A stretch of 21,865 nucleotides of DNA from UBA8958 sp964571695 (GTDB taxonomy: Bacteria > Desulfobacterota > Syntrophia > Syntrophales > UBA8958), in NCBI GenBank assembly GCA_964571695.1, contig CAZNDG010000046.1, positions 1 to 21,865 on the forward strand, read 5' to 3'. A program made the translations under genes and the position numbers. Below are positions 1 to 6,602 of the stretch, one piece after another (within the stretch, counting starts at the first letter, position 1; the number at the start of each line of letters is the position of its first letter). A model generated the notes under the pieces. It searched no databases and had not been told where the DNA came from. It saw nothing but the letters and a program-made list of their open reading frames with translations.

Positions 1-248
1 GAGGCTGTCTCGTCACCTTTGGCAGCCACGGCATCAAGCTTGTACTTAACGCATTCGATTTTTTGCGTTAATTCCGTCTTAACCCTGTCAAGCTTTTCTG
101 AGAGCATTAAATGTCCCTCGACAACGAGATCCAGCTTGTGCTGGAAATGTTCGGCCTGAATTCCTAACTGGTGGCGAAATTCCTCCTTGATTTCGTCTTT
201 AAACGTCGAAATCATCGTCCTTAACTGATCGGCCTCCGTATTTGTCAT
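1..248 (-). CDS. Hypothetical coiled-coil protein, 3' end beyond the window
   Basis: An open frame starts at an ATG at 248 and runs off the left edge with 82 codons visible and no stop. It begins MTNTEADQLRTMISTFKDEI and continues as a strongly charged, heptad-like helix rich in Glu, Lys, Leu and Gln, so a coiled coil is the likely fold. AAAGGA lies about 8 bases upstream of this ATG. A second in-frame ATG at 257 sits directly on that ribosome-binding site and is less likely. There is no signal peptide or membrane segment. It follows the nucleotide-sugar dehydrogenase by 56 bases on the same strand and may be co-transcribed, but nothing ties it to polysaccharide synthesis. Small proteins of this look occur in deltaproteobacterial genomes without known function. 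I do not assign one. Codon use is less GC-rich than in its neighbours. Confidence 0.6.
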   Translation of the reverse strand, partial: MTNTEADQLRTMISTFKDEIKEEFRHQLGIQAEHFQHKLDLVVEGHLMLSEKLDRVKTELTQKIECVKYKLDAVAAKGDETA

Positions 249-291
249 GGTCGTCATCCTTTCCATCAAACTATGCCAAGATTCCGTGACG

Positions 292-321
292 AAAAACGCT
301 AATTTTAAAGACCTGACCCCC
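292..321 (-). repeat. GGGGTCAGGTCT repeat, copy 1 (3' end of the dehydrogenase gene)
   Basis: Read on the minus strand this copy is a G-run, then TCAGGTCTTTAAAATTAGCG, then a T-run. It overlaps the last codons of the dehydrogenase and supplies its stop (the TAA inside TTTAAAA) and the C-terminal residues GSGL. Four further copies lie at 1832-1861, 2086-2111, 4022-4051 and 18280-18308. It is a solo copy with no inverted partner nearby. Confidence 0.85.
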
Positions 322-2335
322 GATGGACGGCGTCTTTGATGCGTTTGACGTGGCCGCGGCCCAGGCCTTTCACCTCGCAGCCCAGCTCGAAGTAGCGGCG
401 GATGGCGGCGTCGTCCAGGATGCCGAAGCAGTCGATGACGGCCACGGGGCGGCCGGTCTGGGCGATGACGACGTCGGGATCGAGGTGGAGGTAGGCCTGG
501 TGGCGTACCGCCAGGACGACGGCGTCGGCGCCCCGGAGGGCGGCGGCCAGGTCCGGCTCGATCCGGAGATCCGTAAGGCTCTCCTGATTCCGGAAGAAGC
601 GGGACCAGGAATGGCCGGGGGCGGGGTAGGATTCCTGCTTCTCGAACTCCCACCAGTGCTTCACGTAGGGGTCGTGGACGCCGATCTCCGCGCCCATCTC
701 GGTGAGCTTGCGGATCAGGGCCTCGGAGCCGCTGTAGCGGGTGTCGCCCACGTCCTCGCGATAGGAGGCGCCCAGGACGACGATGCGGGAGGCGGCGACG
801 ATCTTCCCCATGTTGCGCAGGGCGTCGCGGACCAGTTCGGCGGCATGGAGGGCCCGGGTATCGTTGATGTCGATGGCCAGCGGCGTGATCTTGAAGATGT
901 CGTCGTCGAAGCCCATGAGGGTCTGGTAGGCCCAGACGCCCAGGCCGCCGTCCTTGGGGAGGCAGTAGCCGCCGATGCCGGGGCCGGGGAAGATCATGTT
1001 GGCATGGGTGGGGCGGACCTTGATGGCCTTGATCACCTTCAGGATATCCACGCCGTTGCGTTCGGCGAAGAGGCTCCATTCGTCGAGGAAGGCGAGGATC
1101 GTGGCCCGGTAGGAGTTCTCGACGATCTTGCAGGTCTCGCTCTCGATGGGGCGGTCCAGGACGGTGAGGGGGTATTTCTCGACGTTCAGGACCTCGGAGA
1201 GGAAGCGGGCGACCCGGGCGCGGGCGGTGGCGTTGGTGCCGCTGCAGACGCGCCAGAAATCCCGGATGGAGGAGACGTATTCCCGGCCCGGCATGACGCG
1301 CTCGTAGGAGTGGGCGAGGAGAGGCTCGGCGGGGACGAGGGCGGCGGCGGTGGCGGTGGGCGCTGTGGCGGCGGTGGCGGCGATGGGCGCTGTGGCGGCG
1401 GCTGCCGCGGGCATCATCAGGCCGCGCTTCTCGAAGGCCTTCTTGATGATGGGATAGGCGACGTACTCCGTGGTGCCGGGGGGTACGGTGGTCTCGATGA
1501 GGACGAGGCAGTCCGGGGGGATGCGCTCGCCGATGACCTTCAGGCTCTCCTCGAGGGCGGCGATGTCGGCGTGGCCCTGGCGGCAGTTGCCGAGGGTCTC
1601 CTTGAAGTAATCGCACTGGACGTCCACGACAACCACGTCGGCGAGCGACAGGGCGTCGTAGGTGAAGGTGGCGGTGAGGGTCTTTTTCTCCAGGACACAG
1701 CGGGCGATGAGGGGCGCCACCTCGGGGTCCTCGGACTCCACGGGGGCGATCCCGCGGTTGAGGAGGGGGATCTTCCAGTAGGAGCGCGGCGAGGGCCGCT
1801 GCATCCCGATGACGAATTTGTTGGGAAACCCGGGGGTCAGGTCTTTAAAATTAGCATTTTTCACCGGGGCGGAGGACGGAGAGGAGGAGGCGGCGGTCGC
1901 GGCGGTCGCGGTGGTGGCGGCGCTGGCCGCTGATGTTGCTGCGGCGGTGGCGGCCGCTGATGTTGCTGCGGCGGTGGTGGCGGTCGCGGCGGTCGCGGCG
2001 GCCTGGGAGGTTTCAGAAACACCCTTTCCGAAATTTTCCGCAATATTCCCTGGGGTCTGGGATTTCAATTCAAAATCGCCGCCAGATGCTAATTTTAAAG
2101 ACCTGACCCCCGATTCTTTCCAGACGGAGTCGGCCACGACGCCGGCCATGACGGCGCCGACGAAGCCGACGCCCATGACGACGACGATCTCCCGGCCTTC
2201 CCGGCGATGCTTCTTCACAAGGGTCTGGAGGCGCTTGAGTTCCTTATTGTAATCCGCGGGAGTGGGCAGGGGGAAGACCTCGCCGGAGGGCGAGACGCTT
2301 ACTTGCTGATCATTCTTAACGGGGGCTTTGGTCAT
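305..2335 (-). CDS. Nucleotide-sugar (UDP-glucose/GDP-mannose type) 6-dehydrogenase with an in-frame repeat insertion
   Basis: This is an NAD-dependent enzyme of the UDP-glucose/GDP-mannose dehydrogenase family, which oxidises a nucleotide sugar to the uronate used in EPS or O-antigen. The Rossmann motif GVGFVG is at residues 55-60. The catalytic-cysteine motif GGYCLPKDGG contains Cys458, and a C-terminal nucleotide-binding domain follows (VVLGASYREDVGDTRYS region). At 676 aa it is much longer than the usual 400-500. Most of the excess is a 93-residue Ala/Thr-rich block (76-168) encoded by an inverted-repeat element, plus a second Ala/Thr tract at about 307-336. Outside these the sequence is colinear with the family. 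The block falls just after the first Rossmann helix, so activity of the enzyme is uncertain. The ATG at 2335 has only a weak GGA upstream. The last four residues (GSGL) and the stop come from a repeat copy. The substrate cannot be fixed from sequence. Confidence 0.9.
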   Translation of the reverse strand: MTKAPVKNDQQVSVSPSGEVFPLPTPADYNKELKRLQTLVKKHRREGREIVVVMGVGFVGAVMAGVVADSVWKESGVRSLKLASGGDFELKSQTPGNIAENFGKGVSETSQAAATAATATTAAATSAAATAAATSAASAATTATAATAASSSPSSAPVKNANFKDLTPGFPNKFVIGMQRPSPRSYWKIPLLNRGIAPVESEDPEVAPLIARCVLEKKTLTATFTYDALSLADVVVVDVQCDYFKETLGNCRQGHADIAALEESLKVIGERIPPDCLVLIETTVPPGTTEYVAYPIIKKAFEKRGLMMPAAAAATAPIAATAATAPTATAAALVPAEPLLAHSYERVMPGREYVSSIRDFWRVCSGTNATARARVARFLSEVLNVEKYPLTVLDRPIESETCKIVENSYRATILAFLDEWSLFAERNGVDILKVIKAIKVRPTHANMIFPGPGIGGYCLPKDGGLGVWAYQTLMGFDDDIFKITPLAIDINDTRALHAAELVRDALRNMGKIVAASRIVVLGASYREDVGDTRYSGSEALIRKLTEMGAEIGVHDPYVKHWWEFEKQESYPAPGHSWSRFFRNQESLTDLRIEPDLAAALRGADAVVLAVRHQAYLHLDPDVVIAQTGRPVAVIDCFGILDDAAIRRYFELGCEVKGLGRGHVKRIKDAVHRGSGL
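1328..1415 (-). repeat. GCC-rich tandem tract inside the dehydrogenase gene
   Basis: A near-pure Ala/Thr-coding tract. The 17-base word beginning at 1358 (GGGCGCTGTGGCGGCGG) recurs at 1385, a 27-bp period. It encodes about residues 307-336, between the central helix region and the EPLLAHSYERVMPGREY segment, where related enzymes have a short loop. Confidence 0.6.
1832..1861 (+). repeat. GGGGTCAGGTCT repeat, copy 2 (one end of the element)
   Basis: This copy is in the opposite orientation to the other four, forming one terminal inverted repeat of the element inside the dehydrogenase gene. It ends TTAGCATTTTT, whereas the solo copies have TTAGCGTTTTT. Confidence 0.85.
2086..2111 (-). repeat. 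GGGGTCAGGTCT repeat, copy 3 (other end of the element)
   Basis: This is the second terminal repeat of the in-frame element, identical over 26 bases to the complement of copy 2. It encodes residues GVRSLKLA of the dehydrogenase insert. Confidence 0.85.
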
Positions 2336-2567
2336 AGGGGGGTTGAATCCTTTCAGGTGTTTTTAAGCTACCGGGATCGGTTGGCAGCCATCTGCTACAG
2401 CTCCGCCCTCTCGGTTACATCCGGGGTGGCTTCGGATGAGGCGAGTGGGAAAGTGGCATCCTATATCAATTATGTAAAATACAGCAGTTCTGGTTAATCA
2501 GTGACATGTCCGCTAATTATTCCCGCGGCTCTGGTTATTCAGTGATATGTCCCCCGATTATTCCCGA
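2336..2567 (-). other. Intergenic leader between the MarR-type regulator and dehydrogenase genes
   Basis: 232 bases with no credible gene. The part next to the regulator holds the tandem repeat at 2489-2566. The remainder is the leader of the dehydrogenase and contains a small inverted repeat (CATCCG at 2418-2423 with CGGATG at 2433-2438). Short self-complementary words lie nearer the start codon. I found no convincing promoter or known riboswitch. Confidence 0.5.
2489..2566 (-). repeat. Two tandem 37-bp repeats directly after the regulator gene
   Basis: Units at 2489-2525 and 2530-2566 match at 32 of 37 positions by eye with a 41-bp period. On the minus strand each begins CGGGAATAAT and contains a GGACAT(A/G)TCACTGA core followed by TTAACCAGA or ATAACCAGA. 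They begin within one to two bases of the regulator stop codon (TAA at 2570-2568), the same placement as the GGGGTCAGGTCT copies, although the sequence family is different. Confidence 0.75.
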
Positions 2568-2894
2568 TTATTCAGAGGCGTCCAGTTCCTGCTTCAGATC
2601 GGCGATCTCCTGCTTAATGCGCTCGTATTCCTTCATCTTCCAGCTCAGGAAGGAGGCCGTGAGCTTCGTCTTCTCGTGCATCCCCTCCGGGGTCAGCACG
2701 TATGCATATTTACGTTTGTTGTTGGATTTATAGAAGTTCTGGAGCTTGATGTATCCCTTCTTGATCAGGGCGCGGATGGCGTAGTTGACCTTGCCGAGGC
2801 TGATGCGGTGCCTCTCCGCAAGCTCCCGCTGGGATATATAGGGATTCCTGGCCAGATCCCGCAGGATCTGCGTCTTCTCGATCGTGGCCTTCAT
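2568..2894 (-). CDS. EPS-associated MarR-family transcriptional regulator
   Basis: A 108-aa protein with an N-terminal winged helix-turn-helix (ISQRELAERHRISLGKVNYA at about 20-39, then IRALIKKGYIKLQNF). A conserved LTPEGMHEKTKLTASFLSWK segment and a short C-terminal coiled coil follow. The length and layout match the EPS-associated MarR-like regulator family described from exopolysaccharide loci. It probably binds DNA in this locus and controls the export or synthesis genes. No target operator can be named from the sequence. The ATG at 2894 is preceded by GGGGGGAG about 11 bases upstream, and the N-terminus fits family members. It has its own predicted promoter (3069-3097) and sits between the phosphatase and dehydrogenase genes. 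The tandem repeats at 2489-2566 follow its stop immediately. Confidence 0.88.
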   Translation of the reverse strand: MKATIEKTQILRDLARNPYISQRELAERHRISLGKVNYAIRALIKKGYIKLQNFYKSNNKRKYAYVLTPEGMHEKTKLTASFLSWKMKEYERIKQEIADLKQELDASE

Positions 2895-3133
2895 CTACCG
2901 CCGGTCTCCCCCCTTTGATGGCGATGCTGCCTGTGCCGCGGCTGGCCCCACTGGCGTTCCCGCCGTTTCGCCGACGGAGGTTGAGGCGCTATCCGCTCGC
3001 CCCGCTGTGCAGGCGTCCTGCCCGCCGGCCTGTTGTGCAGCGTTCAAGTCTGAACACGCAATGGGCGGGCTATAACATAGAAGAAAGACCATGTAAAGAA
3101 TAATACCATGTCGGATTTGTCCCGAAATGCTGA
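2895..3133 (-). other. Intergenic region with GC-rich leader of the regulator gene
   Basis: 239 bases between the phosphatase stop and the regulator start. The half nearest the phosphatase is AT-richer and holds the predicted promoter. The rest is GC-rich and would form a leader of roughly 165 bases. An open frame from an ATG at 3092 ends in a TAG touching the regulator ATG, but its Ala/Gly/Thr-rich translation has no recognisable domain and mixed third positions, so I do not call it a gene. Confidence 0.45.
3069..3097 (-). promoter_or_regulatory. Predicted sigma70-type promoter for the regulator gene
   Basis: On the minus strand, TTTACA (3097-3092), a 17-base spacer and TATAGC (3074-3069). 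It lies in the only AT-rich stretch between the phosphatase and regulator genes and points toward the regulator. The prediction rests on consensus match only. Confidence 0.45.
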
Positions 3134-3952
3134 TTATTTCAGGAGGGATTTGATCTTGTCGCCGAAGCGTTTCGGCAGGTAGTCGAAGATGTCGATGCGG
3201 CGGGGCTCGTCGATAGGGACGGGCTCGGGAAAGCGCACGGCCTCGCCGTTGAGGATCTGCCGGGGGACGTCCCAGACCATGCGCCGGGCGGTCTGCGCCC
3301 CCAGGATCTGGGCCGCCACGGCCAGCCCGGCGGAAAGGCGGGGCGAGCGGCTGCGTAGTCCGTGGCCGTCGGAGACCAGCATCTGGGCGAGGCGGTGCTC
3401 CAGGATGAATACCGCAAAATCCTGGATTTCTTCGGAAAAATGCTCCGTCAGGCTGGAGGCCGTGATCTGGGCCAGGTAACCGTTCACCGCCCAGTGGTAG
3501 AGGCGGTGGGGTTCCTCCCGGAGGACGGCGTTGCGCTCCACATGGCTGATGATGGGGCGGATACGCAGCAGTTCCAGGTTCCAGAAGAACTCGTCCAGGT
3601 GATCGGGAATGGATTCGTCGGGCAACTCGATGAGGGCGTAAACCCCGCCGTCGTTGACGGTCAGGACCTGCCGGTTCTTGATCAGCCCGGGTAGGTTGAT
3701 GTCGATGCGGAGTTCCGCGCCGGGATGGACCTTGAGGGGAATCTGGGCATCCGCGAGGAGGCGCCGGCAGGTTTCCACCTGCTCCAGGATGACGGGGCGG
3801 CTGTTGTCGAACTTCCCCGGCACCCAGTGGGGGGTGCAGACCACCTCCGTGACGCCGTCGGCAACGGCCACGCGGGCCATCTCCAGGGCCTGTTCCCAGG
3901 AGGTGGCGCCGTCGTCCAGTTCTGGTAAAATGTGGCTGTGAAGGTCGATCAT
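3134..3952 (-). CDS. PHP-type protein-tyrosine phosphatase (CpsB/YwqE family)
   Basis: A 272-aa member of the PHP-domain phosphatases that remove phosphate from the tyrosine cluster of polysaccharide co-polymerase kinases, cytoplasmic and metal dependent. Visible metal-site motifs are HSH (His5, His7), DDG (13-15), TPH (His42), GAELR (Glu80), SHVER (His137, Glu139) and SDGHG (Asp195, His197). The family more often has SDAH at the last site. No signal peptide or membrane segment is seen. The ATG at 3952 has AAAGG 8 bases upstream. It lies directly downstream of the tyrosine kinase gene, its expected substrate, separated by 98 bases that contain a GGGGTCAGGTCT repeat and a small hairpin. Length and motifs are normal for the family, so it is probably functional. 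Confidence 0.93.
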   Translation of the reverse strand: MIDLHSHILPELDDGATSWEQALEMARVAVADGVTEVVCTPHWVPGKFDNSRPVILEQVETCRRLLADAQIPLKVHPGAELRIDINLPGLIKNRQVLTVNDGGVYALIELPDESIPDHLDEFFWNLELLRIRPIISHVERNAVLREEPHRLYHWAVNGYLAQITASSLTEHFSEEIQDFAVFILEHRLAQMLVSDGHGLRSRSPRLSAGLAVAAQILGAQTARRMVWDVPRQILNGEAVRFPEPVPIDEPRRIDIFDYLPKRFGDKIKSLLK

Positions 3953-3983
3953 CGCGGCGGCCTTTCTATCATTTAGGGTAAAT

Positions 3984-4005
3984 GGGGCGATACCCCCGAT
4001 GCCCC
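3984..4005. repeat. Small GC hairpin upstream of the phosphatase gene
   Basis: GGGGC (3984-3988) is complementary to GCCCC (4001-4005) around a 12-base loop that itself contains GAT...GAT. There is no T-run, so a terminator is unlikely. It may be a leader structure. Confidence 0.3.
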
Positions 4006-4021
4006 GAATTAATGATTATCC

Positions 4022-4051
4022 AAAAACGCTAATTTTAAAGACCTGACCCCC
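4022..4051 (-). repeat. GGGGTCAGGTCT repeat, copy 4 (3' end of the kinase gene)
   Basis: A solo copy. Its first G is also the last base of the TAG stop codon of the Wzc-like gene (stop 4053-4051). Orientation relative to the gene is the same as copies 1 and 5. Confidence 0.85.
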
Positions 4052-6468
4052 TATTTTTCTGCGTCTTTGCCGTAGTAGCGGCGGCTGCGGAGGGAGCGGC
4101 GGCTGCGGGTCTTCTTTTTGCGCTCGCCGTCCTGGCCGTAGTAGTAATAGTAGTACTGGTAGTAATAGTAGCTGTCACGGCCCATATCGACGCCGTTGAG
4201 GACCGCCCCGAAGATATGCGCGCTGACGTTCCGGAGCTGGGTGATGGCGTACCGGATGACCTCCCGGTTGGTCTGGTGGGCCCGGATGACCAGGACCACG
4301 CCATCGACGATCTTGGAGAGGATGACGGCGTCGGTGACAGCGGAGATGGGCGGCGAATCGATGATGATCCGCTCGTAACGCCCACGCAGCTCCACCAGCA
4401 TCTCCATCATGTGCTTGGAACCCAGCAATTCCGATGGGTTGGGCGGAACTGGTCCGGAGGCGATCATGTCCACATTGGGGATGTCCGTCTGCTGGATGGC
4501 CTCGTCGATGGTGCAGTTCGCCACCAGGATGTTGGAGGTCCCCACGGAGCGGTCCCTCCCGAAGAGCTGATGGACCCGGGGGCGGCGGAGGTCACAGTCC
4601 ACGACGATCACCCGGCTCCCCGCCTGGGCCATGGCGGCGGCGATATTGGCGGAGCAGGTCGTCTTCCCCTCCCGGGGGCCGGAGCTGGTGACCAGGATGA
4701 TCTGGGGGGCCACGTCGGCGGAGGAGAACAGCAGGCTGGTCCGGATCCCCCGGTAGGCCTCGCTGGCCGTGGATTTCGGCGAGTGGACGACGACGATGTC
4801 CTGGGTGGGGTCGGCATCGGGCCCCGCCGCGCCTCGGGCGCCCTTCCCGACGTCGCTGATGGCGCCACCCAGGACGTTGCCGAGTACGCCGCTGATGGCG
4901 CCGGCGACTCCGCCGCTCCCGTCGCCCCCGCCACCGGAATCGCCCCCGCCGCCCGGGTTTCCGCCGCCCTCCTTGGCGGCCACGGCGGCGATGGCGGGCA
5001 CGGGACCCAGGTAGGGGATCTTCAGTATCCCCGTGACCTCGTCGGGGAGTTTGATGGTGTTGTCGATGTACTCCAGGAAGAAGGCCAGGCCGACGCCCAG
5101 CGACAGGCCGACGATGATGGCCAGCAGGATGTTCTGGAGCTTCTTGGGCTTCACGGGCCCCTTGGGGATCTGGGCGGGATCGATGACCCGGATGTTGCCG
5201 GTGCGGATGTCTTCGGTAAGGGAGGCCTCCTTGAAGCGCTTCACCAGGAGGTCGAACATCTCCCGGCTCGTCTCCGCCTCCCGTTTCAGGACGGTGTAGT
5301 CGATGGCCTTCTGGTTCATGGCCAGGGTCTCGCCCTTCTGCTGCCCCAGGGCGCCCTTGAGGGACTGCTCCCCGGCCAGGGCGACGCGGTACTGGTTATG
5401 GAGGGAATCCACCACCCGCTGGATCTCCGCCGCCTTGCGGGCGTTGAGGGTCCGCATCTCGTTGTTCAGGGCGATGATCTGGGGGTGGTTGCTCCCGTAA
5501 CGCTTCGAGAGTTCGGAGAGGCGCTTGGATATCTCCACCTCCTGCTTCTTGATCTCCTGGATCAGGGGGTTGCTCATGACCTCGGGGATGGAGGCCGACG
5601 TATCGGCCCGGTCGGCCAGGGATTTGGCCTGGCGGTACCGGGTCTCCGCCTCCACGCGCCTCGACGTCGCCTCGACGACCTGCTTGTTCAGCTCCGCCAG
5701 CTTCTGGGCGGTGATCGTCTCGGCATTGGTGGAGAAGTCCGTGACGATCCCCTGCTCCTGCTTGTAGCGCAGGAGGGCCTGGTCCGCCGTGTCCACCTTC
5801 TTCTTTTCCTGGTCGATCTGCTGATTTAGCCAGTTCACCGCGTCCTGGGTGGCCTTGAGCTTCGTCTGGAGGTTGAGGTCGATATAGGCCTTCGCCAGGG
5901 TGTTTGCCCCCCGGGCCGCCAGGACTGGGTCCGGGGATTCGAAGCTCACGTCCACCAGGCGGCTGTTCCGGATAGGCGTGACCTTGACAGCGTTGAGCAA
6001 CTTCCCCACCAGCGGCGAGGTGGGCTCGGCGATCCCGGGCTGCCCCATCAGGGCGGCGTCCTTGTCCGTGGTTTTCATGAGGGACTTGACATAGGCGATG
6101 GGGGAAAGGATCCATTCCACGACCTGGGCGATCACGCCGGGTTTGGGGTTGAAGGTCTCGTTGTTTTCCAAATTGAGGCGCTTGATCACCTCGTTGGCCA
6201 CCGACTTGCTCTCGAGGATCTTGTACTGGGTCTGGTAGTAGTCCAGGCCCGAGGAGTCCACGGACATGACCTCCTGGATGGATACGACCTTGGGGTTTTC
6301 CTTCTCGATGACGATGCGGGTGGTTGCCTGGTAGATGGGCGTCGCCGTGAAGGAAAAGATCGTCACACTCACCACGATCACGGCGAAGACCGTGAGGATC
6401 GTCCAGCGGTGCTTCATGAGCACCCGGATATATTCCTGAAGATTTACCTGTTTTTGACCGATTTCCAT
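4051..6468 (-). CDS. Wzc-like polysaccharide co-polymerase/export protein with tyrosine autokinase
   Basis: An 805-aa inner-membrane protein that sets chain length and drives EPS export. In order: a cytoplasmic start and first membrane helix (about 16-37); a Wzz domain; a long periplasmic coiled-coil region; a GNVR-type segment ending in the proline motif PKGPVKPKK and second helix (about 445-466); then a cytoplasmic BY-kinase. The kinase has Walker A GPREGKTT (597-604), Walker A' VIVVDCDLRRPR and Walker B IIIDSPP (Asp704). The tail carries a dense tyrosine cluster, YYYYQYYYYYY from residue 767, plus a later YY, the autophosphorylation sites. Unusual is a Gly/Ala-rich insert of about 60 residues (497-555) joining the second helix to the kinase. 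The PHP phosphatase next door is its probable partner. The ATG at 6468 has no strong ribosome-binding site, and the stop overlaps a repeat. Confidence 0.94.
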   Translation of the reverse strand: MEIGQKQVNLQEYIRVLMKHRWTILTVFAVIVVSVTIFSFTATPIYQATTRIVIEKENPKVVSIQEVMSVDSSGLDYYQTQYKILESKSVANEVIKRLNLENNETFNPKPGVIAQVVEWILSPIAYVKSLMKTTDKDAALMGQPGIAEPTSPLVGKLLNAVKVTPIRNSRLVDVSFESPDPVLAARGANTLAKAYIDLNLQTKLKATQDAVNWLNQQIDQEKKKVDTADQALLRYKQEQGIVTDFSTNAETITAQKLAELNKQVVEATSRRVEAETRYRQAKSLADRADTSASIPEVMSNPLIQEIKKQEVEISKRLSELSKRYGSNHPQIIALNNEMRTLNARKAAEIQRVVDSLHNQYRVALAGEQSLKGALGQQKGETLAMNQKAIDYTVLKREAETSREMFDLLVKRFKEASLTEDIRTGNIRVIDPAQIPKGPVKPKKLQNILLAIIVGLSLGVGLAFFLEYIDNTIKLPDEVTGILKIPYLGPVPAIAAVAAKEGGGNPGGGGDSGGGGDGSGGVAGAISGVLGNVLGGAISDVGKGARGAAGPDADPTQDIVVVHSPKSTASEAYRGIRTSLLFSSADVAPQIILVTSSGPREGKTTCSANIAAAMAQAGSRVIVVDCDLRRPRVHQLFGRDRSVGTSNILVANCTIDEAIQQTDIPNVDMIASGPVPPNPSELLGSKHMMEMLVELRGRYERIIIDSPPISAVTDAVILSKIVDGVVLVIRAHQTNREVIRYAITQLRNVSAHIFGAVLNGVDMGRDSYYYYQYYYYYYGQDGERKKKTRSRRSLRSRRYYGKDAEK

Positions 6469-6536
6469 AGGTTTGGCGCTTACTCCCGTTCAGCAGAATT
6501 TAAAGAAAAGTATTGTACGAAAATACATCCCTGTCT

Positions 6537-6574
6537 CCCCTTCCCCTTACCCTCCCCCCGGCAAGGGGAAGGGG
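6537..6574. repeat. Long GC palindrome between the export lipoprotein and kinase genes
   Basis: CCCCTTCCCCTT (6537-6548) pairs perfectly with AAGGGGAAGGGG (6563-6574), a 12-bp stem with a 14-base loop. No clean T-run follows on either strand. It resembles the palindromic intergenic units seen at 11774 and 14008. It may stabilise the upstream mRNA or weaken read-through into the kinase gene. Confidence 0.6.
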
Positions 6575-6602
6575 CATAAGGATCGGAGGCCACGCCACGC
6601 GA

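Larger units (their letters stand above)
1832..2111 (-). mobile_element. 280-bp MITE-like element with 26-bp terminal inverted repeats, inserted in frame
   Basis: The ends are inverted copies of the GGGGTCAGGTCTTTAAAATT repeat: 1832-1857 matches the complement of 2086-2111 over 26 bases. There is no transposase inside. The interior reads in frame with the dehydrogenase as a block rich in Ala and Thr, and the codons are GC-ending like the host gene, so it looks translated rather than neutral. The interior holds two 22-bp direct copies (1929-1950 and 1956-1977) at 27-bp spacing. Flanks read KES before and PNKFVIGMQ after, as expected for an uninterrupted family member. A clear target-site duplication cannot be separated from the G-runs. 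The call as a non-autonomous mobile element is inferred from structure. Confidence 0.75.

Noticed and set aside
323..1933. Long plus-strand open frame (536 codons) opposite the dehydrogenase
   Set aside because: Gly/Asp/Val/Ala-rich translation with no domain. It is the complement shadow of a clearly recognised enzyme in high-GC DNA. Similar shadows opposite the kinase, barrel, FecR-domain, carbamoyltransferase and ligase genes were dropped for the same reason.
1861..2043. Proline-rich small open frame inside the mobile element
   Set aside because: Pure Pro/Arg low-complexity reading of GCC repeats in a second frame, with no start signal and no transposase motif.
2341..2480. Possible c-di-GMP (GEMM-type) riboswitch upstream of the dehydrogenase
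   Set aside because: A few words (GAAGCCAC, GGCTGCCAACCGAT) recall the motif, but the GGCAAA and GACGCAAAGCC core is absent. A covariance-model search would be decisive.
2895..3092. Open frame ending in a TAG that touches the regulator ATG
   Set aside because: Its Ala/Gly/Thr-rich translation has no recognisable motif and its third positions are mixed. Placement makes a leader peptide conceivable but nothing in the sequence supports it.
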